Origin: CAZYWA01 sp964650975 [NCBI: uncultured bacterium]
GTDB lineage: Bacteria; JADJOY01
NCBI GenBank assembly: GCA_964650975.1
Contig: CAZYWA010000333.1
Span: forward strand, 1-8,814
Direction of reading: 5' to 3'
Length of the DNA stretch: 8,814 nucleotides
Under the pieces are notes generated by a model. That model worked only from the letters and a program-made list of their open reading frames with translations, ran no database searches and had not been told where the DNA came from. Both the position numbers and the translations under genes were made by a program. Of the stretch, positions 6,666 through 8,814 are shown in pieces. Numbering within the stretch: the stretch's first letter is position 1; each line of letters opens with the position of its first letter.

Positions 6666-8327
6666 TCACCCGTCCGGACGAGACCGCCCCGACGCCTCGT
6701 ACACGGCCTCGTCGAGGCGGCGCAGGCCCTCGAGGATCAGCGCGTCGTTGGAGCCCTGAATCGTGCGGGAAACGACGTCGATCAGCGGGTCGATCCGGAA
6801 CTGGCCGTCCGACCACGTGACCAGCCGGTAGAAGGCCTCCTCGCCCGAGCGCCCGCCGAGCTCCGCGTGCACGATCTGACCTCGCTCGAGCTCCACGACA
6901 CCCATCGAGCCACCCTGCTGCATGGTCACGCGAACGGTCTTTTGTCCCGCGCCGAGGACCTGCAGCAGATCGGGAAGGCCGAGCTCTGCGAGCGAGCCGC
7001 TCGCCGCCGCGCCACGCGCCGGCGAGAGACCGGAACCGACCGACGCCGGGCCGAGCCCCAGCTCGGCGTCGTCGCCGACGGTGGGAAGGACCGCGGTGTA
7101 GAGGCCCTTGGCCTGATAGCTCGCGACCAGCGACTGGATCTCGCGGTTCGACGCGTCGATCGCTCGCCGCGCGACCTCCACCGACTCCTCCATCCGGTTC
7201 AGACGGTTCAGCAGGTCGGCCTTGGTGAGCAACGCCTTGGCCGAGGTCTCGTCGATTCTGAGCGCGCCGTCCACCACGTCGAGGGCGCCGCCCAGGTCAC
7301 CGGAGGCCGCGCGCCGGCTGGCCTCCGCGATGAGCGCGTCGAGCCGTTCGCGCGCGGGTAGCGCCACGTTCCGCTCCGCCTCGGCCGCGATGCGCGTCAC
7401 ACCGTCGCTCGCGGCGGTGAGGTTCGGGTCGAGCTCGAGCGCGGTCTGGTATCCGCTCCGCGCGCTCTCGAGATCACCGATGAACTCGTCGAGCTGTGCC
7501 AGGAGCGCGTGGTAGTTGGCGTGACGGCCGCTCAGCGCGATCGCTTCGAGGAAATCGGCGCGGGCCCGATCCAGATCGCGCTGCACGGTCGAGTCGGCCA
7601 GATCGCCCACCATGGCGAAGCGGCGCCTGGCGTTGGTGAGATGGGCCACGCCGCGGTTCGAGTGGTAGGTCGGATTCTTGGGAGCCCGCTGGATCGCCAG
7701 CGAGAATTTCTTCACGGCGTCGTCGACGCGGAACACCGTGCGGATCTTCTTGAGGATCTCGACCGCCTCGTCGTTGAGCCGCTCGGCATCCTGGAACCGG
7801 GTGGGCGCGGCGTCGGGCTGATCGCGGCGCGGCTCGGCGCGCTCGCGGGGCGCGGCCGGGGCCGCGGCCGACGGCGCCACCGCGCCCGGCCTCTCGGCGC
7901 CGCAGTGCGGGCACACCGGCTCGCGCTCGACCTGGTACTTGCCGTAGCACTTGGGGCACCGGACCACGCCGCCCTCCTCGGGACGGGCGGGCGCCCCCCG
8001 AGAAGCGGAAGCCATCGCCGCGTCGCGGCTCTTGAACTGGCGCTGCGAAGCCGGGACAGCCGCCGACGCGGCGCTCGCACCTTCGTCCGGCGACCCGGCC
8101 GCCGCGTGCGCGGCACGGCGGAGATACGCCTGCAACGAGCTCAAGAGCACGACCGCCAGGGCGACCAGGACCAGCGCTCCTCGCCCTTCGTCGAAGCGGA
8201 AACGCTGACCCTCGAAACTCCGCGCCACGTCGAGACGCGCGTGCGATTCGAACCGGAGCCCGGAGAACGTGGTGCTCGCCACGCCCGGACCCGACCAGGA
8301 CCCGTCCAGCAGCTGGGTGCCGTTCAT
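6666..8327 (-). CDS. Membrane-anchored zinc-ribbon, TPR and DUF4388 (PATAN-type) protein
   Basis: The protein has 553 residues. Residues 1-49 are a short N-terminal region and 50-67 one membrane span (ALVLVALAVVLLSSLQAYL), followed by R70 and R71, which favours a cytoplasmic C-terminus. A low-complexity linker leads to a zinc ribbon (C124-x2-C127, C139-x2-C142, with CPHCG) and an Ala/Pro-rich linker. Residues ~180-410 are TPR-like helices (KFSLAIQRAPKNPTYHSNRG, SGYQTALELDPNL, ALDVVDGALRIDETSAKALL). Residues ~443-515 form a DUF4388 domain, recognised by GSLAELGLPDLLQVLG, TVRVTMQQGG, GVVELERGQIVHAELGG and a GEEAFYRLVTWSDGQF end. DUF4388 relatives occur in bacterial signalling and polarity proteins; here it may recruit a partner. 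The frame stays open to 8702, but the ATG at 8327 is chosen because codons downstream show strong third-position G/C and upstream sequence looks non-coding. It heads a likely operon with the next zinc-ribbon gene. Role unknown. Confidence 0.85.
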   Translation of the reverse strand: MNGTQLLDGSWSGPGVASTTFSGLRFESHARLDVARSFEGQRFRFDEGRGALVLVALAVVLLSSLQAYLRRAAHAAAGSPDEGASAASAAVPASQRQFKSRDAAMASASRGAPARPEEGGVVRCPKCYGKYQVEREPVCPHCGAERPGAVAPSAAAPAAPRERAEPRRDQPDAAPTRFQDAERLNDEAVEILKKIRTVFRVDDAVKKFSLAIQRAPKNPTYHSNRGVAHLTNARRRFAMVGDLADSTVQRDLDRARADFLEAIALSGRHANYHALLAQLDEFIGDLESARSGYQTALELDPNLTAASDGVTRIAAEAERNVALPARERLDALIAEASRRAASGDLGGALDVVDGALRIDETSAKALLTKADLLNRLNRMEESVEVARRAIDASNREIQSLVASYQAKGLYTAVLPTVGDDAELGLGPASVGSGLSPARGAAASGSLAELGLPDLLQVLGAGQKTVRVTMQQGGSMGVVELERGQIVHAELGGRSGEEAFYRLVTWSDGQFRIDPLIDVVSRTIQGSNDALILEGLRRLDEAVYEASGRSRPDG

Positions 8328-8503
8328 TCGCTTGGATCGGGAACGTGGCTCTCGCTGATCTCGAGAGATGCGAGGCCTCGATCCCGTGGCAGTGTAGCTC
8401 GCGCGAGCCAGGTCCCAACGACGTGTCGAGTCGCAACCCGAATCGGGCCGGACGCGCGGAACGAAGTGATCGGCGGCGCCGCTGCTCGGGCGGGCCAATC
8501 GAT
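8328..8503 (-). other. Intergenic leader region upstream of the DUF4388 gene
   Basis: This 176-base gap lies between the stop of the upstream partial gene and the ATG at 8327. It holds the possible promoter noted separately and a 10-base GC palindrome at 8473-8482 (GCGGCGCCGC) that lacks a U-tract. The reading frame that crosses it is Arg/Ser-rich and resembles no domain. Confidence 0.5.
8391..8418 (-). promoter_or_regulatory. Candidate sigma-70-like promoter of the DUF4388/zinc-ribbon operon
   Basis: On the minus strand TTGGGA (8418-8413) and TACACT (8396-8391) are separated by 16 bases, with four of six consensus matches in each box. They lie about 64 bases upstream of the ATG at 8327. The spacer contains a 12-base perfect palindrome, GCTCGCGCGAGC (8397-8408), placed where a repressor could block polymerase. 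Such palindromes also arise easily in GC-rich DNA, so both the promoter and the operator are tentative. Confidence 0.35.
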
Positions 8504-8814
8504 TCAAGGCTGCGAGGCTGCAACAGGCGGCGATGGCTCGGCTGTCGCCCCGGGCCAGCCGGATTGCGGCGGCCATTCGGCCGTCGCTTCCCCGTCCGTG
8601 AGGTGAACGATCGCCGTCACGTCTCCGCGGAACCGCCCCGAGTCCGACCGATAGGCGCCCTCGTATCGCACCAGCGCGTGCGGCGCGGCATCGGCCACCC
8701 ACACGTAGACCGACGTATCGATCCCGATCGCGTTCACCATCGTGGCCAGCGGCCAGGGCATCACGGGCTTGAGCGTCACGCGGCGCAGCACGGCGTCGCC
8801 GGACGAGGTGTTCC
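8504..8814 (-). CDS. C-terminal end of an unidentified protein (5' end outside window)
   Basis: The last 102 residues of a minus-strand gene enter from the right edge. The visible part alternates strand-like hydrophobic segments (VLRRVTLKPVMPWP, SVYVWVADAAPHALVRYEG, GDVTAIVHLTDG) and ends in a disordered Pro/Ala-rich tail. It shows no cysteine motif and no membrane span. The VWVADAAPHALVRYEG pattern recalls the closing strands of beta-rich exported proteins such as the DUF3108 group, but this is only resemblance and no function is assigned. Codon use matches the neighbouring genes, supporting a real coding region. A GTG lies in frame at 8791, but the frame is open to the window edge with similar composition, so that is probably internal. 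Whether it shares a transcript with the DUF4388 gene is unclear given the 176-base gap. Confidence 0.65.
   Translation of the reverse strand, partial: NTSSGDAVLRRVTLKPVMPWPLATMVNAIGIDTSVYVWVADAAPHALVRYEGAYRSDSGRFRGDVTAIVHLTDGEATAEWPPQSGWPGATAEPSPPVAASQP

Noticed and set aside
8473-8482. GCGGCGCCGC palindrome after the stop of the partial right-hand gene, considered as a terminator
   Set aside because: It has no loop as a direct palindrome and no following U-tract. Such sequences are common in GC-rich DNA.
8328-8702. N-terminal extension of the DUF4388 protein
   Set aside because: The frame overlaps the end of the upstream partial gene and crosses an Arg/Ser-rich, motif-free stretch. Coding-like codon use begins at the ATG at 8327.

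Overview
The window is very GC-rich, with G or C at most third codon positions, and is almost fully coded. There is no rRNA, tRNA, insertion sequence, CRISPR array or phage gene. It looks chromosomal. Long TPR proteins, a DUF4388 (PATAN-type) domain, zinc-ribbon/TPR fusions and a lipoprotein with a lamin-tail domain suggest a Gram-negative lineage of the myxobacterial/deltaproteobacterial, Eisenbacteria or Gemmatimonadota kind. That placement is inference from protein style; no marker gene is present.

Seven genes are supported. Right to left on the minus strand there is the 3' end of an unidentified gene (8504-8814), then a 176-base gap with a possible promoter. Next come a membrane-anchored zinc-ribbon/TPR/DUF4388 protein (6666-8327) and, 19 bases on, a zinc-ribbon protein of unknown function (5636-6646). 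This pair looks like a two-gene operon. Facing it on the plus strand is a lipoprotein (4640-5635) with a polyglycine linker, a thermonuclease-like domain whose catalytic residues are replaced, and a C-terminal lamin-tail domain. Its stop codon directly abuts the opposing stop within TGATCA.

A 160-base divergent gap (4480-4639) separates the lipoprotein from a minus-strand operon of three genes. These are an exported TPR-repeat protein (2203-4479), an exported TolB/PD40-type beta-propeller protein (1217-2206) and a polytopic membrane enzyme of the sulfatase/alkaline-phosphatase superfamily (from 1220, cut by the left edge). The genes overlap as ATGA and GTGA, so they are probably translationally coupled. 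The enzyme has Thr where true sulfatases have Cys or Ser.

One reading is that the left operon is an envelope system: two exported scaffold-like proteins made together with a membrane enzyme that modifies a surface or lipid substrate. The right pair looks cytoplasm-facing and possibly signalling-related. Both ideas are inferences from domain type and gene layout. The points most worth a second look are the inactive-looking nuclease lipoprotein, the Thr-type enzyme with its two exported partners, and the unusual architecture of the DUF4388 protein.
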